Part shown: positions 1-12,194 of the stretch, piece by piece
Layout: each line of letters begins with the position of its first letter
Numbering within the stretch: position 1 is the stretch's first letter
Assembly: GCA_949987705.1 (NCBI GenBank)
Contig: OX465282.1
Span: 92,554,070 to 92,618,069 of the forward strand
Source: Thereva unica
Lineage: Eukaryota > Arthropoda > Insecta > Diptera > Therevidae
Reading direction: 5' to 3'
DNA: 64,000 nucleotides
Made by a program: the position numbers and the translations under genes
The notes under the pieces: generated by a model
Seen by the model: the letters and a program-made list of their open reading frames with translations, nothing else
Databases searched by the model: none
What the model was told of the DNA's origin: nothing

Positions 1-1903
1 AAATTCGTTATTATACAATTTCTTGAATTATTTTGTTAGAGATGACGAAAAACTCGATCTAACCTACAGAAACGAGAAGTTAGAGAATCAGCTACAAGAA
101 CAAAAGCTATCAAGAGTGTTGGCCGAATTAAACAAACCCGACAGGTCTTACGAGCGTCTTAAACGTTCTTACGAACCAGAAGATGAAGACCCAGGCTTGG
201 CGAATCAGCCCAAAATTAAAAAGAGAAAAATTATTCGTCCAAAACTCGATGAAGCGTATGTTGAAGAAATCAAGCGAGCAGTATCAAGGGCAATTGATCG
301 AGCCGAAAAAATTGAAATTTTGACAACAATCACGCCAGTTATCAGCATCCGCCAAATGATGGACTATTTTGGAGTGTCTTACAGGATGGCCTCTGGAGCT
401 AAAAAAATTAGAAAAACTAAAGGGTACAAAATTCGTCCAAAAAGGAGAGTAGGCCGGAAATTGAAGCCTGCGATAATCAGGAAAGTCAAGGATTTTTATC
501 TCTCTGACGAGGCGAGCCGGGTGAAACCAGGAAAAAATGACTTCATTTCTGTGCCAACAGAATCTGGGCGTGAGCAAATTCAGAGAAGATTATTGCTGTA
601 TACAGTTCCGGAATTGCATTCGATGTTCATAAAAAAATTCCCGGATGTAGTTGTTAGTGTCTCCGCATTCAGAAAACTGCGACCCAAAGAGTGCACGATC
701 GTCAACTCAAAAGCAGGACTGCACAATGTGTGCGTGTGTAAGATACACCAGAATGTTAGGCTTAAATTCAAAGGTCTTGTGACTGTTTTAAAAGAGAAGG
801 GCTGTATTTATTCTAAGACTTACCACGATGCCCTTGAGAGTATGACATGCTGCCCTCCACAGTCCTCTTGTTATTTATTAAAATGTAAGCAATGCCCGGG
901 CACTGAGAAATTTTGTGAAAAGGTACAGGACATGTTAAAAGATCATAAAATCAAAAGGGTTAAATATAAAGAATGGACTTCTGTGGATAGGTATGTTTCT
1001 TTTTTGCAGTTTTAATATGAGTTTCAGTTTTACTAATTTTTTTTTTCGTATTTTGTAGGTGTGATTTTGTTGAACAAGATGTGCCGATAAAAAAGTTTAT
1101 TCAAACTCTCAAAAAAGATTTGCCTGTTCTTCTGAAGCATGATTATATTGCCACTGCACAAGCACACTTTTTTTCTAATTTGCAACAGAATTTGAGTGAA
1201 GGAGAATATCTCGTAACACTTGATTTTTCTCAGAACTATACTATGAAAATCCAGGATGCTATCCAATCACAGTATTGGGTTAACGCCCAAGCAACTATCC
1301 ATCCATATGTAGTGTATTATAAACATGAACGAAATCATGCCTCAGTGTTTTGTTGTTATTGGTGATAATCAAAAGCATGACGCAGTTGCAGTGCATTTGT
1401 TCAACAAAACTTTGATCAATTATTTAAAGATTAAGCATGGGTTTAGGAATGTAAAAAAAATTTTCTATTTTTCGGATGGAGCGGCGTCACAATACAAAAA
1501 TAGAAACAATTTTATCAATCTTTTGAACCACGAGGTAGATTTCAAAATAATAGCGGAATGGCACTTTTATGCCACCTCGCACGGCAAAGGTCCATGCGAT
1601 GGCGTTGGAGGTACGGTGAAACGTAAGGCTCACAGAGCGAGTCTACGAGATTTATGTCAAATAACAACACCGCGTGAACTCTATGATTGGGCAAAAAACT
1701 CGTTTAAAAATATTGATTTCGCGTATTGTAGCAAAGAAACATTGCAAGAAGAACAGAAAAAGTTGAATGAAAGATTTAAGAATGCCCTTCGGATCGTGGA
1801 CACGCGCAAATATCATTCCTTCGTACCTTTTGGTTCAAAAAAGATGAGATGTAGGGAGTTCTCAGCAGCAGAAAACTTCGAAACTGCAATTGTAAGCACT
1901 TAA
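1..1903 (+). pseudogene. 3' exons of a DDE-like transposase, family not named
   Basis: The reading frame is open from the window edge, and a likely splice acceptor (TTTTGTTAG) ends near 39, so the gene starts outside the window. Exon one runs to 990 and holds a basic N-terminal part and a cysteine-rich stretch (VCVCKIHQNV, then CC...C...CKQC). A 68-bp intron follows, and the frame resumes at 1059. Acidic motifs typical of an RNase H-fold transposase follow: LDFSQNY, FSDGAASQYKN and HGKGPCDGVGG. A single-base frameshift near 1320-1330 moves the reading frame, so this copy is probably dead unless there is an error in the sequence. The coding part ends at 1903. I have seen this type of protein in many arthropod genomes, but I cannot give a superfamily with certainty. 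A decayed relative lies on the minus strand at about 7200-7930. Confidence 0.7.
991..1058 (+). other. Intron of the first transposase gene
   Basis: The segment starts GTATGT and ends in a T-rich tract followed by TTTTGTAG. Removing it joins the frame used upstream (phase 2) to the frame that is open from 1060. The 68-bp length is typical of short insect introns. Confidence 0.7.
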
Positions 1904-2700
1904 AATATTATGCACATAATTGTACTTCTATTACGATGAATAACAAGTTTTATAAAACTGTCTTTGAATATAGCGTTTTCATTCTTTACAAAGAGTGTCA
2001 CAAGCGTTACAAGTTTTGCGTCGAGCGCGAACTCGCTTAACGCCAAACGGCCAGGTGCAGCGCGCAGAGCCCGCGCAGCGCGACGAAAAAAACGTTGTAG
2101 TTTTTGAACGAATTGATAATTTCAAGTTTTTTCAACGGCTATGGGCACGTTATTAAATTCCGCTTATTTTAGTTTTAATTGCAAATTTTTAGCTGGCGCA
2201 GAACCAACTTGTTTTTTAATTTTCAATTTTATTTTGTCATTAAATGTTATTAAAAAAAGTTTGTTAATACTTTTAATTAATCAATATGAAACTTCAACTC
2301 TTTCTTGACAATTCTACGGCAACAAATCCAAAATTGGTTGAGTAGATCCGGAGATATTTCATTTTGAAATAAAAAATACATAAAAATTAAATTGTTTATA
2401 ACTTGGATAAAAAAATTTTTTTTCCAATAATATTAGGCACAGTTTGTAAGTCAACCATAAGCATTCGAATGAATATAAAATGATTGGAATATAAAAATAA
2501 AAAAAATTTGCTGATACGTTTCAGGAATTTCAAGCCAGTTACAAAGTTATCAGCTTATATTCATTATACATATACCGCCTGCCACCCCATAATAGATAAA
2601 GAGAAACTTCACCTATCTTCGATCTCCTTTTTCTTGACTCAATATAAAATAAAGGAAAATTCATATTTTAAGAAGAGTCAAAAACAAAATTTTTAAGAGT
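1904..2700. other. AT-rich flank of the first transposase
   Basis: No coding region is supported here. The sequence is AT-rich with long A and T runs, except for a CpG-rich patch at about 2000-2095 that is unlike its surroundings and may belong to the 3' end of the transposon. The small open frames read as chance. Confidence 0.4.
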
Positions 2701-3600
2701 AGATTTAACATTGCTCGTAGAGTAGATTACCAGAAAACGAAACCAAGGATACAAAGAGAATACGGTGGATACAGAAAATTTCTCTATCTTCGTCTTGTCA
2801 ATTCCCGCTGTTCGGTTCCGAAGAAGCTGCGTTTACCTCAGCTTCTGAAGGTACCGTATCTACGCAAACGTGAGTGTGAGTTCAATTCAATTGAATGTGC
2901 TGGAGTTTTCACATTGATTTTCTATGGCAAAGAAGCTGACGATATTACAGCTTCCCCATGTGTAAGGCCTCGGAGACGATAAGAGCGGCGAGACACCAAT
3001 CTGCCGCTCACCACTCGTATTGAGGCTAAGGTTTTACTCTTTCTTTACAGTAGGATGATAAATTTGAATTGTATTGTATTTTATATAAAAAAAATCTGTA
3101 CATTGCATCCTTAGTGTTTCCAGAGGAGGAAAAATAATGAGATTTTAATCTTGATATATTTAAATTTATTTTTATGAAGTTGCCTATTTGGTCAAGGGAA
3201 GCAGTGCTTCCTTTGCTTCCAAAGAGGAACCGCCACTGATCTGTACAGCGGATACGGACAAACAACGTGAATACGGAAATTCCAATTGTGGGGATTTTAC
3301 AAAAGTTAATGTTTTTTAATATGCTTTTCCTCGAAAATTAGGTCACTTGAGGAGAAAAGCTATAATACTGAGAAACGCCCAGAATGGAAGCAAAGTTTAC
3401 CAGAAAAGCAACAATCAACAAAAGCAATAAAATAGTGAAACTTTTCTTCAAAATAGTACGTATAGTGTACTAGCAAGCTTCTCGAGTATAAATACACGTT
3501 TGGAAACGATATAGCGGTAGGGACTCGTTGTACTGGTATGCATAGCAGGTGTGCTATTAATTATGTCTTTAACCATTTATTCTATTTATATTACATTGCT
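2701..3600. other. Unassigned sequence, no gene seen
   Basis: This stretch has a less AT-biased composition between 2740 and 3030, with no convincing ORF, RNA gene or terminal repeat that I could recognise. It may be part of an old mobile element. Confidence 0.3.
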
Positions 3601-3639
3601 TCTCGCTGTCCTATTCTGATTAAATATGGTTTAAAATGA

Positions 3640-4110
3640 CGTCATGAAGCTTACTATACTCGTCATACACTCTCATTTGATACCCATATCGAGGGCGTTG
3701 TAAAGAAAAAAGTGAGTCGCCATTTTGAATGACGCCGCACAGCTAATAGTATTTTACTTGTCATACCCTTTTATTCGATACGCATACCGAGTGGCTTGCA
3801 AAAATAAAAATAATCCGCCATTTTGTGTTGGCGGTCATTTTGGATTTTGAATGACCCCATATAGCGAAGTGTATGCTACTTATTATACCCTTTCATTTGA
3901 TACCCATGTCAAGGGGTCGGGGAGCCCAATTGCAAAATTCGGCTGCCATCTTGGAACTGCCATCTTGATTTTTTTACAAAATGGTCAGATTGTATTGTCA
4001 TGCGAACTACACGTATGTGCAAAATTTTAAGTTGTTCGGTTATATGCAAGTGGGTCAAAATCAAGTTGCAAGATTTGTTTACACTAAACACACATACAGA
4101 TAAAGATAAT
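3640..4110 (+). repeat. Helitron-type internal repeat relic
   Basis: The motif CATTTGATACCCAT recurs here three times with variations (near 3677, 3774 and 3894), each followed by a GAGG/AAGG-GTTG-AAG block and a 'gccattttg' block. The same motif forms the ~125-bp units inside the Helitrons at 18673-20653 and 32302-33801. The part at about 3950-4080 also matches 24580-24920 and the reverse complement of 28690-28830. No Helitron end is visible next to it, so it is called a relic. Confidence 0.5.
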
Positions 4111-4407
4111 ATAGGGCTTAAAAAGCTTAATTTAATTACCATTGATATCGGGGAAATTAAATGTAAACAAGGAAAATTTATTGATTCTCCACCTGTGTCA
4201 TGGTATATTTCTTTATTCGATATAAACAATAGTTTTGGAACTGCAAATCAAAACTATATGCCGTAATTTCGTTATAATCGGTTTTTTGTTATGGAAGTTT
4301 TACAAATTCACGCATTCACTTCAAAAGCTTGTTTAATATGAAACAAAATTCCCCAAAAGAAATTAAAAAAAAAAATATTGTGAGAATATATTAAAAAAAA
4401 AGCACAA

Positions 4408-4483
4408 CGGGGGGCGAAGAATTGAACCTGCAACCTCACAGCCGAGAAGCACATCATGAGCCCTCTGCGCCATGTCAGATACT
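4408..4483 (-). repeat. tRNA-like module (SINE head or tRNA relic)
   Basis: On the minus strand an A-box-like TGGCGCAGAGGG is followed about 45 nt later by a B-box-like GGTTCAATTC. A clean cloverleaf could not be drawn, so this is more likely a tRNA-derived SINE head or decayed tRNA than a working gene. A second module in the same orientation lies 85 bp upstream in minus-strand sense (4569-4641). Confidence 0.35.
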
Positions 4484-4568
4484 TACGGCCGGCGGCTTGA
4501 CTAAGTATGTTAATAAGTCATCTGAATGGATGTATGTAAAAAGACGAGATAAAAAAAGTGTCCAGCTG

Positions 4569-4641
4569 CCACTACCGGGATTTGAACCGCGAAACTTCGG
4601 GGATAGATATCGACGCGTCTCCCCATTCAGCCACCGGACCT
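4569..4641 (-). repeat. tRNA-like module with T-run downstream
   Basis: The minus strand shows an A box (TGGCTGAATGG) and a perfect B box (GGTTCAAATCC) about 40 nt apart. A seven-base acceptor-like pairing is possible between GTCCGGT and GCTGGAC, and a run of seven T follows as in RNA polymerase III terminators. The T-arm does not sit directly against the acceptor half (about eight extra bases), so a normal tRNA fold fails. I read it as a tRNA-derived SINE head. Confidence 0.4.
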
Positions 4642-4659
4642 CTTTTAATTTGACGACAA

Positions 4660-5600
4660 TAAAGTAATTTGTTCGGTTCAGAGTGTGCTAATTTTAACAG
4701 TTTTTTAAACCTAACTTCGAACTCCTTTATCAAAATTAAGAAAAAAGTTCGCGGGATCAACGTGGGAAACTACCCTTTTAAACAAACAAAGAAAGAAGCA
4801 AAAAAGTTATTGCGTTTCCTAACCGTCCCAGCCGAAAATGAGGTCCTGCAATAGACATCTTCGAGAACTCATTTAAAAGCTTGCAGCACTCCCGTTCTAT
4901 ACCAGTTTCATATAATTTTTAACATTGCATGTCATCAAAGGATGGCATTCCTTTTAATGCTCTGTTAAAAATATTTTAGAAGCATATGTTTTTATTAAAG
5001 AATATTAATACAGGGCTTGTGAACTTGTCAATAAGCTCTGGAGTTGAAAAAAGTGTGCTAATGTTACCCTTCAAGGTGGCAATATATAATTGCCCTTTTT
5101 TTCCTATAAAATTTCTGAAATATTCAGTAATCCTCTCGTATTTGGTAGCACTCAAAATTAGCTTCCCTGAGTAGAGATTTCAATTTTGTTGCTGCTGGAG
5201 TTGTACACGTGTATGTAATTTCCATTTTTTTTTTTTTTTTTCAAATTGAACACAAACAAAGGAGTCGTTCACTTTGGCAAATAAACGAGAAATGACTAAC
5301 ATCAGAATAAAATGTATATGTTTTTTCCATAGAACACTTCTAATTATTGACCCTTGTTGTATAGGTAAATTCGTAGTTTATTAACGTCTTTTTTGCGAGC
5401 ATGAGGCGATTGCTATGTTTTTCAGGAGTTAATGGTCATCTTTAGTGGTGTTTAACTTCCCGAATCGATTCACCATTATCTACATATATGTATCGTGGAA
5501 CATAAAAGTATATAGTAAAATATAGTTTGTGCAGGAAATAAAAATTTAGTTTGAAAGATTCACTCAGGCAGTTCGCGTCAGAAATTTTAAATTGTTTTAA
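4660..5600. other. No gene seen; AT-rich spacer
   Basis: No supported coding or RNA gene is visible. There is a T homopolymer near 5227-5241. The segment precedes the hAT BED exon and may contain the 5' end of that element, but I could not locate a terminal inverted repeat. Confidence 0.35.
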
Positions 5601-5606
5601 ATAAAA

Positions 5607-5925
5607 TGAGCGACCAAGAAAAAATGGACCTTTCGGGAACATCCGAAAATAGTGACAAAAATGATGACAATAGAATTAAAGGTCTACAAATTAAAAAAAA
5701 GCAAGTTTAGTCTGTTTTATGAAATAATTTCCGAAAATAATTGCGACGTAGGGACTTGTAAATTATGTCGAAAACAAAAAAAAAAATACAAAAATAAAAA
5801 TGAAAAACAGAAATACCTCTGGTTTAAGATGACACTTAATGCAATTACACGGAAAGGAGTTTTTTAAATTATATCCACCGAAGGAGAAAAATATAAAAGA
5901 ATTTTTTAAAACAACTTAACAAGTA
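5607..5925 (+). pseudogene. hAT transposase BED-finger exon (broken)
   Basis: An ATG at 5607 opens an acidic leader (MSDQEKMDLSGTSENSD), then a BED-type zinc finger: CKLCR near 5755-5770 and, in another frame, a G-L-R-R-H-L then L-H-G-K pattern near 5820-5860. At least two frameshifts separate these parts, one near 5695-5705 and one in the A-rich tract after the cysteine pair. Known hAT genes often carry the BED finger in a separate first exon. The matching catalytic region may be at 22415-24094, with later insertions lying in the intron between them. The donor site is uncertain; a GTACGT occurs near 5922. Confidence 0.55.
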
Positions 5926-6144
5926 CGTACAAATTTTTTATATACGAGTACATATGTAGTTTAGTTTAAATAAATACTTGTTAATTAGTAAAAATATTTA
6001 TTAATTGTTCAAATTAAATAGAAATTATTGAAATACATTATACATTATACTATATTATAAATTAAGGAATAATATGTGAATATGTGCCGTGTTAAAATGC
6101 TCTTTGATTATTATACTGATGTTTCGTATTTAGCTGATAAACTT

Positions 6145-6510
6145 AATCGTAACGGTTTAGCCGCTAGGGCCGGGCGTTTTGATTTTTTTTTAGAGGTTTA
6201 CATATTACTCTGTATTTTTGCCTCACTATCAATTTTTTTTTTTACTAAAATTTCAACTTCAGCCATTTTTTTCTTCAAAAATGTTCGACAACTTTTACGC
6301 CACTGCCTCTACTTTGAAGTTATAAACAATTTTAATGTTGAAATTGGCCCTATTTCGTTCTGTTTTACTACTTTTGCACCTGAGTTTTGTCGAAATTTTA
6401 GATAGGTGGGAGTATTCTGCGTAGATTGCTGCCTTATTCATGGGTTACAAAAATACAGCGTACTATGTAAACCAAAAAAATTTCAAAACGCCCTAGCGGC
6501 AATTTATAAT
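6145..6510. mobile_element. MITE with inverted ends
   Basis: The left end (6148-6215, around TAACGGTTTAGCCGCTAG and GCGTTTTGA) reappears inverted at about 6430-6505 (TTCAAAACGCCCTAGCGGC), followed in both arms by a block around TTTACATA and TGTATTTTTG. A related left arm occurs at 21447-21600. No coding capacity is seen, so it is a non-autonomous DNA element. Confidence 0.6.
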
Positions 6511-6675
6511 TTATTTTATTTGAACCAGCAATAAATAATTTTAACAATAGGGTGTTTTCATTTCATTTCAAATCACCTGACTATTAATGTGAACACAATT
6601 TAGATTTCACTGAAAATTTGTGAAAATTTTCTTTGTTGAATTTTATTTCTATTGTCAAATGCAGTTTTTTGCGTT

Positions 6676-8592
6676 CCACATTTACATCTATTTTTCAAAA
6701 TGCTGTAAAATCCGTAAAAATTTATCGATTTTGATGATTTTTGTTTTCGTTTTGCTCTTAATGTACATATTATATTTTTTTTTATCGAGCTACTATCCCA
6801 ACAACCATCATCAGTAAAAAGAAAAAAAAAGGAAAAACTATAAAATGCAACGCAAATCTAACTCAATGCCGATTTTTTAACTTATAGAGTAACGTTAGAA
6901 GAAGATTCTGTGCAAATCTCAATACCCCGGAATTGGTTGTTTACGAGCTATGAATTTTTTAACTGACATTGTTTGTGTTTTTTGATATCTCAAAATTAAA
7001 ATAGTTATTAATTACACATGGTTTGGTAAGAAAACGTCTCTATATTTTGCAACATTTTTAACAATGACTATTGTACAAAAGTAAGCTGATGATCGCTGGT
7101 TTTGGAAATTAAATATGTCCTCCTTTTCCGAGTTTCCCCACATGAGAGTTTCATATTCCGTTGAATAAGTGAACAACTTTCTAGCTCGTTTTGTTTATCT
7201 ATCGGAAGTGCCTTGCAGCTCCATCGGATGTAACAGTAATTTTGTCAATCTAATTATCCTGATATGTTGTCTGAACTTTTGCTGACAACTGCAAAACTTA
7301 ATGTGGAGTTTTGCAAAAAACACGCTGCTGAAAATGGAAGCTTGGTCTTTTTTCAAATGATGGATGACCTTGAATTTAATCCTTTAAATTGACAGATAAA
7401 TTTTCAGCTAAATCGGCATGAAGAACTGAATGACTCACTGTGCTCCTCGTTAACACTTTCTCTCCGCGAATAACTTTTTGCTGTATCCCCTTACAGCGAA
7501 TGGTGGAATAAAATCTCTGACCATTTCATGAGTATGTTGAAAAACTTCTTCGCACTTGTTGCTTTTTTTATAAGATCATTGTCTTCCCACACCGCAAAGC
7601 AAATATCATTGTCCTCATCGTCTTCAGCGATCCTACAAAGCATCAAGGAGAGCGCTTTACTTCCTGGACAGTTCAAGAATTGCCCAAAAATGCAGTCATT
7701 GTTTTTTGTGTGACACACAATAGAAGATAACATTTTTACTCGCATATTTGTGACAGAAATTTTGTTGTTTGCTTGGTAAATGGAAATTCGCGCAATAAAT
7801 GCAGACTCACTTGTTGCGTGGGAGCTAACATAACCCACTTTGGACGGAGTAAGTAGAATTTGATCAGGCTTAATTCTGGGTGATCTGTTTTAAGCCATGC
7901 ATAGATTTCTTACACGCTTCTCGTCGTGAAATGCTTTATTTTTACAGCTTTATTTTCCCAAAAATGTTTGTGTCTATTTTGTTTGGACTTTGCCTTGAAC
8001 AATTTCAGTGGTCATTCAAGAAATATTCCTGAGCCATATCCAAAATTATGCATTGCTTAAAAATAATTTTTATCATAATTTCCTGCAAACACGATACGTA
8101 CCACAACCGTAGTTAATTATATCCCTCTTCAAAAAGTTAACACAATAGTGTCAGCAATTGAGGTTAGGAGTGCGAAGTATAGATGCCTACCACAGGCGAC
8201 AGATGTGAAGTACACTATGCGCACTACCCTTTCAGCCAAGTCATGTTACTGAGCACAAGGCACAAAAATTTTGTTATCAGTTAAAAAACCATAACTCGCA
8301 AAAAAACAAATTTTGGAGTATTGGGATTGCACATAACCTTCTTCTAAGTTTATAAGTTAAAAAATATGGCATTGAGTTAGATTTGACGTTGAATTTTCTG
8401 TTTTTTTTTTACTTTTCACTTTTCACTTTCTTTCTTTTTCTCATGACGATTGTTAGCGCAGTAGCTTGATAACAAAAAAATATAATGCATTCCGAGCAAA
8501 ATGAAAACAAAAATTATCAAAATCGATCCTTTTTTACGGATTTAACAGCATTTTGAAAAAAAAAAGTAGTGGGATGTTGTGGCTAGAGACTA
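6676..8592 (-). mobile_element. DNA element with ~300-bp inverted arms
   Basis: The sequence at about 6685-6990 returns as a diverged inverted copy at 8275-8570; for example CAAAATGCTG at the left matches CAGCATTTTG at the right, and both arms share a 'caatgcc/ggcattgag' block and an 'agaagaag/cttcttct' block. The interior carries a decayed transposase-like gene on the minus strand. Arm divergence suggests an old insertion. The exact ends and the target duplication are not clear. Confidence 0.6.
7200..7930 (-). pseudogene. Decayed relative of the first transposase
   Basis: The longest intact piece is 7491-7838 (115 residues, including KNNDCIFGQF, NCPGS and KKFFNILMKW). Reading the neighbouring frames on the minus strand gives an LRPKW segment upstream, matching LRPKEC in the gene at 1-1903. 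Downstream there is a D-L-A-E-N-L...K-D...I-Q-G pattern, matching DFSQNY...QDAIQ. Several frameshifts and stops lie between these pieces. It is therefore a dead copy of the same transposase family, lying inside a TIR element, which suggests that this family uses long inverted repeats. Confidence 0.55.
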
Positions 8593-8881
8593 GCCACTAA
8601 TTTCGCTTTTTCATGGTATTCTTTCTGTTGAATAACACTTCAGACTGCATGATTATAAACTAATAAAATTAGCAACATATAAAATATGCATATAAACAAA
8701 TAAATATTTATATTATTTCCGCGAAATTTTTTAGTGATTTATAAAGCCGCCGAAAAGCCATAAAAAATCAAGAAAATGATTTTTTTTTTATCTTTAATTA
8801 AGCAAATGTTTATGTTCTCCTGAGTATTATTATTAAATAATATAATTTAGTGATAGATTTCAAAACATGTTCCACCAAAAT

Positions 8882-9961
<1,080 letters not shown>

Positions 9962-10006
<45 letters not shown>

Positions 10007-10022
10007 TATACCTATATATATA
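9962..10022. repeat. (TA)n microsatellite fragment
   Basis: TA repeats with CA and CC interruptions. The last part, ATATATACCTATATATATA (10004-10022), is also found at 15192-15210 beyond the LINE and is read as its target-site duplication. Confidence 0.85.
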
Positions 10023-10158
10023 CATTTTTTTTTTACGAGGGATGGTGAGAATCTTCATAGACACCGCTGAGTACTCAGACAGTTTGTCGGATTTTTACCG
10101 AACTAAACTCACATTCCCCTTCTGTGACGCTTACCCCGCCCGGGACCTCCGCGAGGCA

Positions 10159-12174
10159 TTACTTCGGGCGGGCGTCACCACCATGACCCTTTAGGTGTCC
10201 CTCTGGGGGTACATGGGGGTTGCTACTGCTCTCGGCATTTCTTCGCCTTTCTCTGTTTCTTGTGGCCTCTTCTTGCCTTAACTTTCTGTGAATGGCCTTC
10301 AGGGTTTCTTCCACTTTCTTCCACATTTCCTCGGATCTCATCATATGCTCTACGATGTTTTCCGGCGTTAGTGGCTCCTGGGCCGTTTCTTCTAATTTCG
10401 CCCTTTCCTCGGCGTATCTCGAGCAGGCAAAGAAGACGTGCTCTGCGTCTTCTTCCGTCGCTGGGCATACCGGACACATCGGTGAATTGTCGTGCCCGAA
10501 GCGGTGGAGATATTTCCTATACCCCCCATGTCCGCTCAGGAACTGCGTGAGGTCGTAGCTTACTTCCCCCCGCTCCCTAGAAAGCCATACTTCCACGTTA
10601 GGGATAAGTCTGTGGGTCCAACGACCCTTGACAGACTCGTCCCATTTCCCCTGCCATTCCCTTAAGGACTCACAGCGCGCAATCTGCCGCCGTACCCTTC
10701 TTGGCTGTCCTCTACCATATTCTGGGTCATAGAGACGCATGCCCTCCCTCGCCAGAATATCTACAGGAATCATCCCCGCTATCACGCACGCCGCATCGTC
10801 GGACGTGGTCCTGTACGCACAGCAAGCGCGAAGTGCACTTAGCCTATATGCAGCCCTCCATTTTCTACTATTTGCAGTCCTGTTTAACGCTGCTGCCCAC
10901 ACTGGCGCTGCGTATAACAGGACTGAGCTGACCACCCTCCCCAAGAGGAGGCGGCGACTCGGTCTAGGGCCCCCAACATTGGGCAGCATTCTTGCGAGTG
11001 CTGCACAAATCGCAGAAGCTTTGTCTGCCGTGCCCTCCAAGTGCGCTTTGAAATTTAGCCTCCGATCGATCATCACTCCCAGGTACCTTAGAGCGGGCTG
11101 TGAGTGGATGATCTGTTCCCCTACCTTGATCCTCACGGATACTGGCTTTCGCCGTTTGCTGATCAGCACTGCTTCAGTTTTGTGCTCAGCAAGCTTCAAC
11201 CCAGCGCGTTCTAGCCACGCTTTTATTTCCCATATCGCTTCGTTCGCATACAATTCGATGTCATCTGGGTGTTTTCCTTCGACAACTACCCCGATATCAT
11301 CTGCAAACCCGATCGCAACTGCTTCTTTTGGAAGACGAAGTCCCAACACATCATTGTACATTGCGATCCATAGGAGAGGGCCCAGGACGGAACCTTGCGG
11401 GACACCGCATGTGGTCCCGAACACTTTAGGACCATCATCCGAATCACAATGAAGCGACCTACCCTGGAGGTAGTCGGCCACTACACGCACTAGGTACTTT
11501 GGTGTGCCTAGCTTGATCAACGCCTCAACTATTTTGCTCCACCTCGCTGAGTTGAAAGCATTTTTTACGTCGAGCGTTATCAGTGCGCAGCAGTGATTTT
11601 TCTCTATGGCGGCTCTTGCTATGCCCACCACCATATTGACTGCATCTTCTTTCTTCTTCTTTGATCCGTTAGCTGGCGGTCCGAGCGGGACGTTCCCGCA
11701 ACGGATACGCTGCTGTCGGTGCCGCTTTGAAAAATGCGGTTTCTTGCCTAGTTTCTTCGGTCTTCGGAGTGACCGATTCTGGTCAAGTCGGCAGGTCGAC
11801 CACCCTCCTCCTTTCACACCCTGGGCTTGGGACCAGGCGACGGCGGAGTTTCCATTGACTGCATCAGTTGTCGTCCTTGCCTTTCTGAAGCCGAATTGCT
11901 TGTCCGACAGGCCACCTGCCCTTTCGACGCTAGGGAGAATCCTGTTACAGATCACCCGCTCTAAAAGTTTGCCTATGCAACTAAGGAGGCATATCGGTCT
12001 GTAGGACGATGGGTCCCCTAAAGGCTTATTCGGCTTCGGTAGGAGCACGAGTTTCTGCTGTTTCCTTCGCTCCGGGAAGATCCCCTCTCTCAGGCACGCT
12101 GTGAAGACTTCAGCGAACCTGTCTGGCGCTATTGAAGCTGCTAGCTTCACCGCTTTATTTGGTATGCCATCCAT
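10159..12174 (-). pseudogene. R1-clade ORF2, reverse transcriptase part
   Basis: This 671-residue frame holds the reverse transcriptase: early motifs near residues 40-100 (SYRPICLLSCIGKLLE, GFRKAR), LDVKNAFNSARW near 201-212, GVPQGSVLGPLLW near 257-269 and the catalytic FADD at 290-293. The C-terminal part has a cysteine-histidine motif (CPVC...H...C) typical of the clade. It makes cDNA from the element's RNA at the nicked target. It is separated from the endonuclease frame by a one-base loss in an A run (six A on the minus strand near 12197-12202). Residues about 108-176 come from a 207-bp insertion that kept the frame open. Both changes probably make this copy inactive. Confidence 0.85.
11647..11853 (-). 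mobile_element. SINE-like insert inside the RT frame
   Basis: The 12-base sequence ATTGACTGCATC occurs at 11635-11646 and again at 11854-11865, flanking 207 bp that do not belong to any RT. On the minus strand the insert begins GGAAACTCCGCC and ends in an A/G-rich tail (AAGAAGAAAGAA), as expected for a retroposed SINE. Part of it (GTCGCCTGGTCCCAAGCCCA) resembles a segment often found in RTE-type 3' ends and SINEs mobilised by them. That is from memory and should be checked. Insert plus duplication is 219 bp, or 73 codons, with no stop. Confidence 0.75.
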
Positions 12175-12194
12175 GCCAGGGGCTTTGTTGATGG

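Noticed and set aside
2740..3030. Possible host exon in a less AT-rich patch
   Set aside because: No open frame with a credible protein or paired splice sites was found.
4569..4641. A working nuclear tRNA gene
   Set aside because: The boxes are good, but about eight extra bases between T-arm and acceptor half prevent a normal cloverleaf.
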